Assembly (NCBI RefSeq): GCF_014851395.1
Contig: NW_024041039.1
Coordinates: 33,061,078 to 33,125,077 of the forward strand
Length of the DNA: 64,000 bases
From: Micropterus salmoides
Taxonomy: Eukaryota > Chordata > Actinopteri > Centrarchiformes > Centrarchidae
Reading direction: 5' to 3'
In this document: piece after piece, positions 10,788 through 21,049 of the stretch
Layout: every line of letters starts with the position of its first letter
Position numbering within the stretch: the stretch's first letter is position 1
The notes under the pieces: model-generated
Told to the model about the DNA's origin: nothing
The model's database searches: none
The model's input: the letters and a program-made list of their open reading frames with translations, nothing else
Translations under genes and position numbers: made by a program

Positions 10788-11095
10788 GCGGGTGGCTGTG
10801 GCTCAGGAGGTAGAGCGGGTTGGCCATTAATTGGAAGGTCAGCGGTTCAATCCCTGGCTCCCCCTGGTTGCATGTCGAAGTGTCCTTGGGCAAGATATTG
10901 AACCCTGAATTGCCCCTGGTGGCTGTTCCACCAGTGTGTGTGAATGTTAGTTTCTGTTTGAGCACTTAGGCTCAGTATGTGAATGTTGAATGCAGATGTA
11001 GTGTAAAAGCGCTCTGAAAACAGAAAAGACCACATCCATTACAAAATCCGAGTCTGAGTGGTCAAAAAGACTAGAAAGGCGTTATACAAATACGC
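10788..11095 (+). mobile_element. tRNA-derived SINE with an internal templated insert
   Basis: The head GTGGCTCAGGAGGTAGAGCGG resembles a pol III A box and GGTTCAATCCC is a B box, so the left part derives from a tRNA gene. The body (GTCGAAGTGTCCTTGGGCAAG) and tail (AAAGACTAGAAAGGCGTTATAC) recur at 34417-34645 and 39331-39436. Between GCGCTCTG and GTGGTCAAAAAGACTAG there are about 40 extra bases that other copies lack. Most of them match the nearby capsid sequence at 10164-10210. Confidence 0.8.
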
Positions 11096-11400
11096 GGCCG
11101 CCTTGTGTGTACTCCTCTTAACTAGTCCCTCATTGCGTCCTCCAGCCATTGCATCGTCCATATCATGCAAAATAGGATTCAAACTGTGTCTGCAGAGTGT
11201 CCTTTCCATAGTTCAAAAGGCACTCTATTATACCCCTGTAAGGATATGTGTGATTGCGTTAGGAGTCAGTCTCCCAATGATATGTCGACCTGTGAAAATA
11301 TTGTACATCCAGGGTAGTTGATAAAGCCCACCTCGTGTCCTTGATCCAGGTTTCCGCCGTTAGCTTTGGTGATTGTACATAGCCTATCACAAGAGTGATA
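11096..11400 (-). other. Degraded part of the viral module
   Basis: On the minus strand peptides such as GGLYQLPWMYNIFTGRH and LTPNAITHIL can be read but with stops between them. Position between the capsid-type gene and the glycine-rich piece suggests a decayed structural gene, but I recognise no motif. Confidence 0.3.
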
Positions 11401-11765
11401 TTCTCATTAGAAAATGTCTCTTGTCTTCTGACGTTTTGACGGCAAAAAATGTAAATCCTTTCTTGAGAATGCTAATCTAAACAGACCCGTAAAGATAACC
11501 TCAAACCCTGCACCATACTGAGCACCGAACCCGCTGTATCCTGGTAAATCACCACCCGCTTGGGCTGGAAAAATTCCAACGTACTTGTCCGCATTGTGAG
11601 CGTATGGATGGTACATATTTGCTCCTTGTCTAATACTGATATTTTACGGGTCATACATAAAAGGGATATGTTGATTCTGATCTGTCTTGAGAGAAATCTC
11701 GATACTATCAATGTGTGTTTTGCAGAGCCTCAGGTAGTGTGGTCTGTCATAAGTATTTGTGGTCA
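11401..11765 (-). pseudogene. Structural protein fragments: one C-terminus plus a glycine-rich start
   Basis: At about 11640-11740 a minus-strand peptide with IDSIEISLKTDQNQHIPF reads like the C-terminal signature of a second Polinton/adintovirus structural protein (a membrane of sheet residues, then acidic, then PF). It is followed by a new start at 11616 encoding MYHPYAHNADKYVGIF and then SGFGAQYGAGFEVIFTGLFR. That glycine- and phenylalanine-rich block resembles the small virion protein found in this group. Downstream the frame ends at 11407. The element stops where the L2 3' end begins at about 11768. Confidence 0.4.
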
Positions 11766-11767
11766 TT

Positions 11768-12085
11768 CACTTCAATTTCAATTCAATTCAATTTTATTTA
11801 TATAGCGCCAAATCACAACAACAGTTATCTCACAGCGCTTTTCATAAAAGAGCAGGTCTAGACCTTACTCTATAATGTTATTTACAGAAGCCCAACAATT
11901 CCCACCAAGAGCAAGCACTAGGCGACAGAGGCAAGGAAAAAATTCCTTTTAAGAGGCAGAAACCTCGAGCAGAACCATGGCTCAGGGTGGGCGGCCATCT
12001 GCCACGACCAGTTGGGGGTAAATGAGAGAGAGAGGGGGAGAGAGAGTGAGAGAGAGTAAGAGAGAGAGAGAGAGAGAATTTTACT
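11768..12085 (-). mobile_element. L2-type LINE 3' end with GA repeat
   Basis: Read on the minus strand this is the LINE 3' tail with GGCAGATGGCCGCCC-type sequence, CATGGTTCTGCTCGAGG, the CTTGCTCTTGGTGGGAATTG block and the terminal GCGCTATATAAATAAAATTGAATTG repeat. The same tail ends the copies at 27391-29483, 33725-33897, 46905-47775, 59246-59692 and 63725-64000. A (GA)n run at 12025-12080 belongs to the polypyrimidine part of the 3' region. No RT remains in this copy. Confidence 0.9.
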
Positions 12086-12204
12086 AATACAAGTGGTATG
12101 CGGCTTTTACAGCTCTGCCGTACGCTGGGTCTGTACATAGTCAATGGCAGGCTACAGGGGACTCTCTGGGTCGCTACACTTACAGTCACCTCTTGGCAGT
12201 AGTA

Positions 12205-13988
12205 CGGTAGATTATTTCATTACAGATCTAGATCCAATGTCTCCCAGAGCTTTCACAGTCAGCCCTCACACCCCTCTCAGACCACAGCAAAATCACTATC
12301 TATCTGAAAAGGGCTCAGTCTAAGTCTGGGGCCCCTAGAGCCTGTGAACTGTTTAACAGCACATACCCATACAGATGGACACCAGACAGCATGGGGGCAT
12401 ACCAAAAGTGTGGACAAAATCAATTCAATGTTTCATCATTTGGCTTCATTGTCTAATTTGAAAGCCTCCAAACCAAAACCTCAACAAACGACCAATAACA
12501 AATGGTTTGACACTGAATGCAAAAACCTAAGGAAATTATCAAATGAAAAGCATAGGGACCCAGATAACCACAACATACGCTGTCAATATGAGGCCACTCT
12601 GAAACAATACAAGTACACCCTAAAAACTAAGAAAGAACACAGCAAGAACCAGCTCTGTGAAATTGAGGAATCCTTAGAGTCCAACCAGTTCTGGGAGAAA
12701 TGGAACAACCTAAATTTAACCCAGCAGGATGAATTGTCGATCCAAGATGGAAATACTTGGATTAATCACTTTAGTGAATTATACAGTAATATTACAAAAA
12801 ATTATGATCAGTACAAGATATTCACGAAATGGAAAACTCTGGAGGCGGTGATAAAAAACAACCAAAACCCTCTAGAATACCCTGTAACAGAACAAGAATT
12901 AACAGAAGTCATCCAGTCCCTGAAAGGAAAAAAGGCTTGTGGTATTGATGGAATCCTCAATGAAATGATCAAATACTCAGACCATAAAATCAGATTGGCT
13001 ATACTAAAACTATTCAATACTATTCTAGCAACTGGAACTTTTCCAGACATCTGGAATAAATATGACCCAAATAACTACAGAGGAATATGTGTATCCAGTA
13101 ACCTGGGAAAAATATTCTGCAACATCATTAATAAACGACTTGTCAACTTTGTTGATAACCACAATATTCTGCATAAATGCCAAATAGTTTTATTGCCAAA
13201 TTGCCGCACAGTGGACCATATATTTACCCTCCAGACTCTAATTGATCAAGAATTAAACATAAAGAAAAGAAAGGTATATGCCTGTTTTGTTGACTTCCAA
13301 AAAGCCTTTGATTCCATCTGGCACGAGGGCCTTTTCTATAGGCTACTTGAAAGTGTCATTGGAGGGAAAACATATAATTTGATTAAGAACATGTATACAA
13401 AAAGTGAATGTACCATAAAGATTGGAAACAAACAAACAGCGTTCTTCTCCCAGGGCTGGGGAGTGAGGCAGGGATGCAATCTCAGTCCAATTCTCTTCAA
13501 TCAATGAATTAGCAAACCAATTAGAGAGTTCCACGGCACCTGGCCTCCTCCTGAACGACACAGAGATCAGAGGTCTGCTGTATGCAGATGACTTAGTGTT
13601 GCTCTCACCTACTAAATAAGGTTTGCAGCAGCACCTTAACCTCCTGCAGAGATTCTGTCAGACCTAGGCCCTGACAGTAAACACAGCAAAGACTAAGATA
13701 ATGATCTTTCAGAAACAATACAGAAATCAGGTTACACACAATTTCTATTTAGACACCACTAAATTACAACACACAAAAAACTACACTTACCTTGGCCTCA
13801 GCATTACATACACAGGGAACTTCAACATGGCCGTTAAAGATCTGAGGGACAAAGCAAAGAGAGTTTTCTATGGGGGGCTAAAACTTAATAATGAATTTGA
13901 TAAATGGGACAAAACAATCATAGAATCTTTCCATACTGAGTTCTGTAAGAGCATCCTGCAGGTGCAGAGAAAGACACCAAATAAGTGA
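12205..13988 (+). pseudogene. Non-LTR retrotransposon endonuclease end and reverse transcriptase
   Basis: The endonuclease end is seen as SDHSKITIYLK near 12280 (the SDH catalytic block of AP endonucleases). After a frameshift near 12410 a long frame to 13507 gives RT blocks KACGIDGILNEMIK, YRGICVSSNLGKIFC, ACFVDFQKAFDSIWHEGL (motif A with aspartate) and VRQGCNLSPILFN (motif B). A small deletion at about 13502 shifts frame. The catalytic box LLYADDLVLLS then follows near 13580, with two in-frame stops near 13616 and 13664, and a C-terminal domain to 13988 (YTYLGLSITYTGNFN). The RT would copy RNA at a nicked target. The clade is uncertain, perhaps I/Nimb- or RTE-X-like; it differs clearly from the L2 copies. 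Confidence 0.8.
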
Positions 13989-13989
13989 G

Positions 13990-14274
13990 TAAGTGAGGAC
14001 AACCAGTGGAACCTAAGATTGATAAATAATTGTACAGATTTTCAAATGATTATTATTTTGATCGTTTGATATTTTAGTAATTGTTTTGTTTTTACATTTG
14101 ATACTGATTTCTTTTTGTGAAATAATTTTTTTTTAATCAATTAATTATTTATTTTATTTTATTTTGTCTATTTATACACACACACACACGTTACTGTTTA
14201 ATTTATTTATTTTATTGTTAATATATTTAAATTTTTTTAACATACACACACACTTACCGTTTTATTTATTTTAG
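13990..14274. repeat. AT-rich stretch with simple repeats
   Basis: T-rich pentanucleotide-like runs (TTTATTTTATTTTATTTTG) near 14145 and two short (CA)n runs near 14176 and 14242. No gene. Confidence 0.6.
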
Positions 14275-14945
14275 AAAGCCCACATCGTTTGCTGCACAGC
14301 ACCTTGACAACCTGCAGCGGAATGAAGACATGTGGCTTTACATGTCATCACTGGTCAGATTTGGCAGGGATCCAGAGAAAACTACGGTGTCCATTGTTTT
14401 TGCATATGTACACACCAACTGAACGTTAATCTTAGTGACCTCCGATTGGCATAACCGGGAATCATCAAGCTCTGGCCCCAGGGATGCACTTAACTATGGC
14501 CACTGGCTTCGCTAACTTCACGTTTCTCAAAATGGAGCTGCCAATGATCAGAGTTGGTTTCTCGGCGGGTGTGTCACTGAGTGGGGAAAATCTGTTAGAA
14601 ACGTGAATAGGTTGGTGATGACCCGTGGGCTTGCTGAATGCTTACAACTATTCCTCCTTTGGACAGTCACCCAGCCATCCCTTCCTGGCTGCTCAGGGGA
14701 TGTCGGGGGACGGCTACCACAGGTTAACTCAGGCCGTTCCACACCAACTATTGGGGACTGGCTAGCTACACCAGCTAAAGACTGATCTACCAAGGTGCAG
14801 AGCCGGACTTCTAAATCACTGAGCCTCGCCTCCATGTCTACAAATAAACTACACTTGTTACACGTACCATTACAGCTAAAGGAGGCAGAGGAGTAACTGA
14901 ACATCTGACACACCAGGCAGCAGAAAGTAGGAGAGAGGAGTTTTT
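14275..14945 (-). pseudogene. L2 ORF1 remnant (coiled coil plus SGNH-type domain)
   Basis: The minus strand encodes CNGTCNKCSLFVDMEARLSD (near 14860), then a proline-rich linker with WVTVQRRNSCKHS, the same order as the better copy at 41690-42680. The following part (14275-14540) keeps only pieces of the esterase-like domain, with an internal deletion after the RNQL end at 14548. ORF1 proteins of these LINEs bind the element's RNA. Stops and the deletion make this a dead fragment. Confidence 0.7.
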
Positions 14946-15330
14946 AGTGTTGTTCCCCCTTCCAGATGTCCAGAGATTCCTTAACTAATGTGCTCACACT
15001 GTCGTCCACTCTAACTACACGTCACTACAAGTGAAGCAATGAGAAAAGGATTCCTCAACCAAATCTGTAGAGCAGTGCTGCAACCTCTCGAATACTGCAT
15101 TCACACATTGGCAGCAACCCAAGGAGGGGAGTAGGACGTACTTTTGAGCATCTGCAAAATTTTTGTTAAAAAGCTTCTGCGTAATTTCTCTCATGTCCTT
15201 TGATATAAAAGAAGGGTAGTGTGTCAATGCATGTGTGAGGTTGTTTTCTGCACCATTCATCTGTATATGCACAATACACACGTTTGTATAGCCTTTTGCT
15301 GCAGTATATTGTATAAATAATAAGCTACGG
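14946..15330. other. Unassigned stretch
   Basis: A minus-strand frame at 15015-15281 has several cysteines (SLGCCQCVNAVFERLQHC) but no family I recognise. It may be the tail of the gene at 15331-16011 or chance. Confidence 0.25.
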
Positions 15331-16011
15331 TTACCTGTATAATACTGCTAGCAGTAGTATTAGGAGATGTGTCCTTATCGCAACAGTCCAGAGTGTCCAA
15401 ACAGGCATCCTTAAACGGCTTGACCCTGCTCTTGTTAAATTTCTTTTCCCCAGTTCTTTGCCATAGTCATCCACCCATGAGTTATCGACAACATCATCCT
15501 GGAGTAATGGAAAATATTTAGGGCTGCTTGATAGATCCTCGCCCACTGGACCACTTCTCCCACTCTTTAGACGTGATGGGGTAGCCTTTTTGTTGCTCTG
15601 GGGTTCCCATCCTTGCATTTTGAATGATAGAAACGTCCTTAAAAATGATGTAGGATTCTGAGTCGTAGACTTCAAGCTCTGTCTCTACACGGTAGAGCTC
15701 TCCAGGCACAGAGCCACACCATTGTGTGGTATAGACTCCTTTTGAAGCACTCAAATCTTTACAGACTTTGTTTCTGAAGTGATTCCAGTCTTCGAAAAAC
15801 TAATGTGCGATGTGCTTTCATGAAGAAAAATTTCATCAAGGTCTCTTGTATAAAGATGAACTGTTCCATGCTCAAACAAGAATCCTGCCATTCTAAAATC
15901 TTCCACTACCCATTCAAACTGAGGTGCCCAAGCCTTTCGGTCCAGAAAATCAGCCAATGTTGTTGGGGGAGTCTTCTTTCTGGGAGCCATACTCATTGCA
16001 ACAGGATCCAT
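15331..16011 (-). pseudogene. Unrecognised minus-strand gene in three overlapping frames
   Basis: From the ATG at 16011 a frame encodes MDPVAMSMAPRKKTPPTTLADFLDRKAW-type sequence with a basic start and then a mixed aromatic/acidic body (WVVEDFRMAGFLFEHG, TRDLDEIFLHEST). It stops at 15751. Reading resumes one base shifted (GVYTTQWCGSVPGELYRVETELEVYD to 15518), and a third frame continues with KYFPLLQDDVVDNSWVDDYG down to 15331, ending in a leucine-rich hydrophobic tail. The peptides look protein-like across the shifts, so I infer one gene with two frameshifts, or exons. I cannot name it. Neighbours are LINE fragments on both sides. Confidence 0.45.
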
Positions 16012-16514
16012 AATATATACGTTGTTTTGGAGTCATTACTCCAAATTGATTACCTGTGACGTCCATGATTGTGATGCTGCAAAAATGGCGCTGTTATTCT
16101 GCACGAAGATAGTTCTGTCCGATATGGATTCACTGAAAAATCGTTCAGCCACCCTGTTCCATGCTCTCAGTCAGATGTAAGTCAAAAACTAACCCGCTAT
16201 ATATACAACTGACTGCTAAAGCCACTCCCAAACATCTGCTTTTAGAGGATAACACAGGACATCCCACATACACAAACCCCCCTTTTCACACCCCCATCTC
16301 TTTGTTGTTGAACCTTGCTATGACCCCCACAATTAATTTTTTTATTAATTAATTTTTTTATTAAAGTAAAATGTATTCACGTGCACGACTGTTACAGTCA
16401 CATGCATGTGCATTGCTGGCCTTTATTTACTACTACTTTCACTCCGGGGGGCCTCAATGAGTTGTTAGGGCTCGGGACTGGCTGACAGCTGATGGCCTGC
16501 GCATTCAATTATCC
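16012..16514. other. Unassigned stretch
   Basis: AT-rich, with an ATTAATTTTTTTATTAATTAATTTT run near 16335. Nothing coding recognised. Confidence 0.4.
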
Positions 16515-16944
16515 TCCACCTCATTCACATATCCTAACCCTAACCCTTTTCAAGAGAGGACTTTGATCCATTTGTGAATATTCTGAACCACCATAACCCT
16601 GCTATTAAGCAGAAATATTGTATATTTCTTTCAATCTCCTAGACACCACTACATTCAAGGGTCCCAACTTCACTCAAACTTCTAGACTTGAACTCAAGGT
16701 GTTTTTTAAGAAAACCGACACACATGTTCTTTTACATAAATCTAGCTTTCACCCAAAGCACACCTTTGCAGGGTTAATCAAGTCTCAACTGCTAATGTTT
16801 CATAGCATCTGCACTAGATCAGAGGATTTTAAGGAGGCTATGAAGGTGCTGTTCTCTGCTCTGGCCAACAGAGGGTACTGCAGGGCCTTTTTACAGAGAG
16901 ATTTTAAAACCTCTCACCACAGATTTCTTACTTCCAGTAATTAG
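16515..16944 (+). pseudogene. Penelope-like element RT fragment (thumb and linker)
   Basis: The frame from about 16618 encodes LDTTTFKGPNF, then a basic strand (LELKVFFKKTDTHVLLHKS), SFHPKHTFAGLIKSQLLMFH, CTRSEDF and NRGYCRAFL. The order LDTxxF, then KxTxxxxxLxxxSxHPxxxxxxIxxxQxxR, then CS/T and RGY matches the RT thumb region of Penelope-like elements. Upstream bases (16545-16615) continue the pattern with one frame break. The catalytic palm and the GIY-YIG endonuclease are absent. It could alternatively belong to a related fish RT, but the HP...RGY spacing favours Penelope. Confidence 0.6.
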
Positions 16945-17029
16945 CACCTATTCTCCCTCAACAGTACAGTTACAGTTATTTAAGACACTCAAACACAAAT
17001 TTCACAAATTTCCAAAAGCTTTACCAGTG

Positions 17030-17066
17030 GGGCGGGGTGGGTGGGTGGGTGGGTGGTGGGGGGTAG
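17030..17066 (+). repeat. G-rich (GGGT)n tract
   Basis: GGGGCGGGGTGGGTGGGTGG and following runs give at least four G-tracts of three or more on the plus strand, a pattern able to form a G-quadruplex. Confidence 0.7.
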
Positions 17067-20000
17067 GGGACTGAACTTTGCTCCAAAAAAGGTCCTCCCA
17101 GATTGGTCCATAACTCCACCTGGCCCAAAAGTTATTCAGCAATGCACCTCATCCTCCAGTGTCTTGTCCTGCTTATATCCCCATTCCTGTCTGCCTATGG
17201 CTGCCACCTGCTTCTTACAGCCTTCCCAGTGGGGATCAATGGCAACAGAGGATGTGATTCGGAGGTAGCTACTTCGACCTTGTAACCACAAGGTGCTGGG
17301 TTTAAGTCCACTTTTCCACTGTCAATTTACCATTCAGGCCGTTTACCACCAATTTGCCATTTACCCTAACCATGTTAGTAGTCGGATAGCACAGGGGAGG
17401 TCATTGACATGGAATAATACCCCTAACTTTCTAATTTTATAGATTAAGTGTCAGCACGTGGGACTCAATCATTTATCTTTTCTCTCTCGACTTTCTCACC
17501 CTTTCTTCCATGTCTACTTAACACATGTTGGCCTCCCTTGTTTGATAAGTTGTTCTCCCTCTGATTTGTTCAACTGTGCCTCATCCACCATAGCTCCTCG
17601 ACCAAGAGCACTTTTTTGACTTTGTGATTATGCAATCAAGGCAACTTTCTCTGTTTCTGTCTCAGATTTAAGATTGTGTAATCATGTAATTTATCATTCT
17701 CTTCTCTCCCTTTTCCCATCCCCCATCTCTCTCCATGGACTTAAAGTTGCCCTCACTTATTTTAGAAGTTGTTCTCCCTATGATTTGTTCCAGTGTGCTC
17801 ATTCACCTTACCTCTTTGGCCAAGAATGCCTTTTTGACAAGGTAAGACATAACAGTCAAGACCACATGCATGGGCTGGTCTGGGCATAATGCCAAGGCTG
17901 ATTTTTGTACCATTCCAGGCCTGACCTCTGTGTAGTCAGCCTGAAGACACATCTGAGCATCAGGCTGATAGTGTACTGTGGGTACTGACACAACATACAA
18001 CCCCAGGCCACACAGGGGCTATCACACTTAAAACCTATCCCATCCACATGGCTACTGTACACTGCACTGCAATATATGAACATCACAATGCTTACTAATA
18101 TAAATGAGTTGTATATAAAGGTTAATCAGGCAAAAAAATAGACAAGAATAGAAATATTCTGTAAAGTGAGTAATAAGTTTGAAGAATGAGAAAAGTATTT
18201 GTTGGGTTCTCAGTAATCTTTGGTTTATGTATTAAACAGACTCCTTCTGTCTGTTCTGGTCATCAGTTAGAATGTTTTAATTCCATAAATAAATCGTAAA
18301 AAGCTTCATCTCTGAGTATCCAAAAAATTAGCTGCCATCGTTATGATACCAGTGATGTATGTGTGAGTATGTGTGAAAACAGGTGGGTGTGTGTTTTCAA
18401 TTGGATTCTCTCAACAGTACATTCCACCACAGCGAAACAGCTTAACCACAATACAACTTCTGTTCTAGAGATGAAACAAAGGAGGTTTGTGCTGTCTGTC
18501 TGTCAGGGAGGCTGAACCGCCGCAGGCACATACTCCACACGGCCTACGCACTGTTATTGTTTATACAGGCATATACAAAATAGCTGCAGATGAAAACTGG
18601 CTTGCAGGAGAGCTGTTGTAGCACGATGCTGATGTCAAAATATCTACCAAACATTTAATGATAAAGCAAAGGTAAATGTAAAGATTACAAAGCCTTTTAG
18701 CGTTAGCATAGTATTAGTAACAAAATTTACTTCATGTTGTCTGTTAATGTCATATTTGTAGAAATCTTTACAGGTAACAGCTCTCACTAAGGGAAATGCC
18801 AACACTTGATTGTCATTTGATGGGAGTGTCAGGACAGTTGAATGCAGACTTGAATGCACTTGCGTGAGCTACTGAGACTTACTAAAGAAGCTCACAAACA
18901 GGAGAAGGGGGGGAGATCTTTGTATTTTTTTCCCAAGGGAAAGGCAAACTGTCTGCATTTTGGACCACATTTGTTCCAAGATCATATTCACACTGAGAGC
19001 TGCTTCTCCCGCTGCTATTATGAACTGTCCTGTGTCCAGTCCACAATAACCCATGTTGGGGATCAACGTAGGGGCAGGTTTGGTAATTAGCTAAAAAGAT
19101 ATTTTAGAAAAATGAATAGTTATTGAAATGTTATTATTATTTAAATTATTAATAAATTATTAATAAAGATTAATAATTACGGGGCACCTGCCCCGGAATC
19201 AGGAACCAATAATCAAATGTGAAAACAGTCTCAAAAAGGTTCTTCCATCTATAAATGGCAATAATGAAATACTATTACAATACTTTCTGCCCTCACCCAA
19301 AATGTCGAAACTAACAACTGGTGTTGTACGCAGAGTTTTACTCCAGTCTATGGATGTGTAGAGAATAGTATAGAGAATGAAGAAAGAGAAAAGGCACATA
19401 AGGCAAGATCCAAGGCCATGGCTAGATACAATGCCACACTTTCCCACAGCTACCAGCAATGAATTTTCCATATACCGTGGGTGTTGTCTTAGATAGAATG
19501 TGTTTTTATATCTGCACGCATCTGCAAAAGCTAAAATTAGGAAAAATACAAATCCTAACTACTGTGGCAAAGCACAATAACCATCCAGCCATCTGATCAC
19601 ACAGGAACCGGGATTGAACTTTCAGTCGACAGAGCGCTGTTTTGGGATATTCACAGTAATAGGAACAAAGCAGTAGTGGCCCAGCAGCGTGGCAGCAACA
19701 CAAAATGAACATGCAAAGCGCGGAGAAAACACCCAGCACGTCACAGCTCTCCACCCAAAAATTGAGCCACCTGATTCTTCTTTGTGGGACTCTTCATCAG
19801 GGGCATTGCTAGGCATAAAGCTCCATGGCCCCCTTATCCCCATGTACATTTCTGATTTATTTTTGACTGAAGTGTATGAAATGTGTTATGTACCTCACCA
19901 GCTTCCCTTGCTTAGCTCATTAATATTGGCTCTGTCAGGTTAGAAAGGGCTTTGACTGGAGCATAAACACTATGTCACCACCTAAGAAGAATTCTGTCAT

Positions 20001-21049
20001 GGCCCTCCTACCTGATTTGTGATCCATGTAAACAATTTGCCATTGCTGCACAGTCACACCTGACACTGCATTGTTATCACTACTACCTCCCCTTTAAAAC
20101 ATTCTGTCTCTGTAATACACCTGAAGAAAAATCTGTTAAGACTATTCCTGGCTGTACATCTATGGCTGTGCTCATACTGGCTTAAGGTGCCTGTATTTCA
20201 ACTGCTAAAGACATCTGGACTGGGTCTATGCTGGTAGTGGATTTGGTTCAACTGTGCTATTACTGGCTTATGATCCAGCATCTACTTTACTGACAAATTT
20301 CAGCATAGCCCCTGTAAACAATATATATCAATAGATCATTGTTATTAGCTGCATCAGGCCCATTCATCCTTTAACATTTTTAATGCTAAAATACTATGTA
20401 TACAAGGGCTGGGCGACATGGACAAAAATGTTTTCATGATAAAAAATTTCATATCATTTGATATTGAAAATAATCAGGATAAATGTCAAATCATTACTTC
20501 TATCGATTTTAAAGGCTGATTTTTGATACTTAGTGAAAGGTGAAGAAACCAGATGGTTAATTGTGGTTTTAAACTTTTCTTCATGGTCAGAACAAACACT
20601 TGATGCCAAAACAGTGGATCATTTCACAAATTATTTTTATTTTTATTTATTTATTTATTAACTTTTATGATAAAATCTGTTTTCAACAAATATGCATGAG
20701 TAAAATTAAGTTAAATCTTTTTTTCCCTCAATAAAATAAATATCTTAATAGAAAAAGTAAGTGCTAATTCATTCATGATTCAAATGAATAAGATCAAACA
20801 TTTATTGAATATTTATTGAACATTTGTTGTATTGTTATTGAGGAAAATTATACTGATATAATTCTTGTTATTGTTTTATTGTCCAGGACTCAATAAATGA
20901 TGTTTATTATTTATTGAGAGATGTTCATCCATATTGCTAAGTCTGTGCTACTAACCAACATTTTAACAGTCAATGTGAATCCAATGCTTTTCATCTTGCA
21001 TTAGTTGCAACTAAACCTTCACTGAGAGACAGATTATCACTGTCTCGTT
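17067..21049. other. Quiet region without recognised genes
   Basis: No frame here shows a motif I recognise. Possible repeat traces are the phrase GGGCTGGGCGACATGG at 20407 (start of a common fish interspersed repeat) and a weak tRNA-like anti-sense head at 19590-19650 (GGGATTGAACTTTCAG). The AT-rich part 20450-20930 carries TTTATTTATT runs. A 90-residue hydrophobic minus-strand frame at 19199-19471 is unassigned. Confidence 0.4.

Larger units (their letters stand above)
7302..11765. mobile_element. Endogenous Polinton/adintovirus-like structural module, copy 1
   Basis: Plus-strand genes (ATPase, a small basic protein, a third small protein) face minus-strand genes (protease, capsid-type protein, and a fragment with the C-terminal signature of a second structural protein). 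This collection and the convergent layout are characteristic of Polinton/Maverick elements and the related adintoviruses, which encode their own capsid-maturation set. Every gene carries frameshifts or deletions, and a SINE lies in the capsid region. No DNA polymerase B, no retroviral-type integrase and no terminal inverted repeats were found, so this is a partial copy. A related copy is at 49238-51930, and homology starts at the same point in both (CCTGCAACATCTTA). Confidence 0.7.

Noticed and set aside
10800..10870. Possible tRNA gene
   Set aside because: Has A and B boxes but is part of a SINE found in several copies, with no complete cloverleaf or anticodon stem context.
7302..11765. Complete Polinton with polymerase and integrase
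   Set aside because: No family B polymerase or retroviral-type integrase text and no terminal inverted repeats found in or around either copy.
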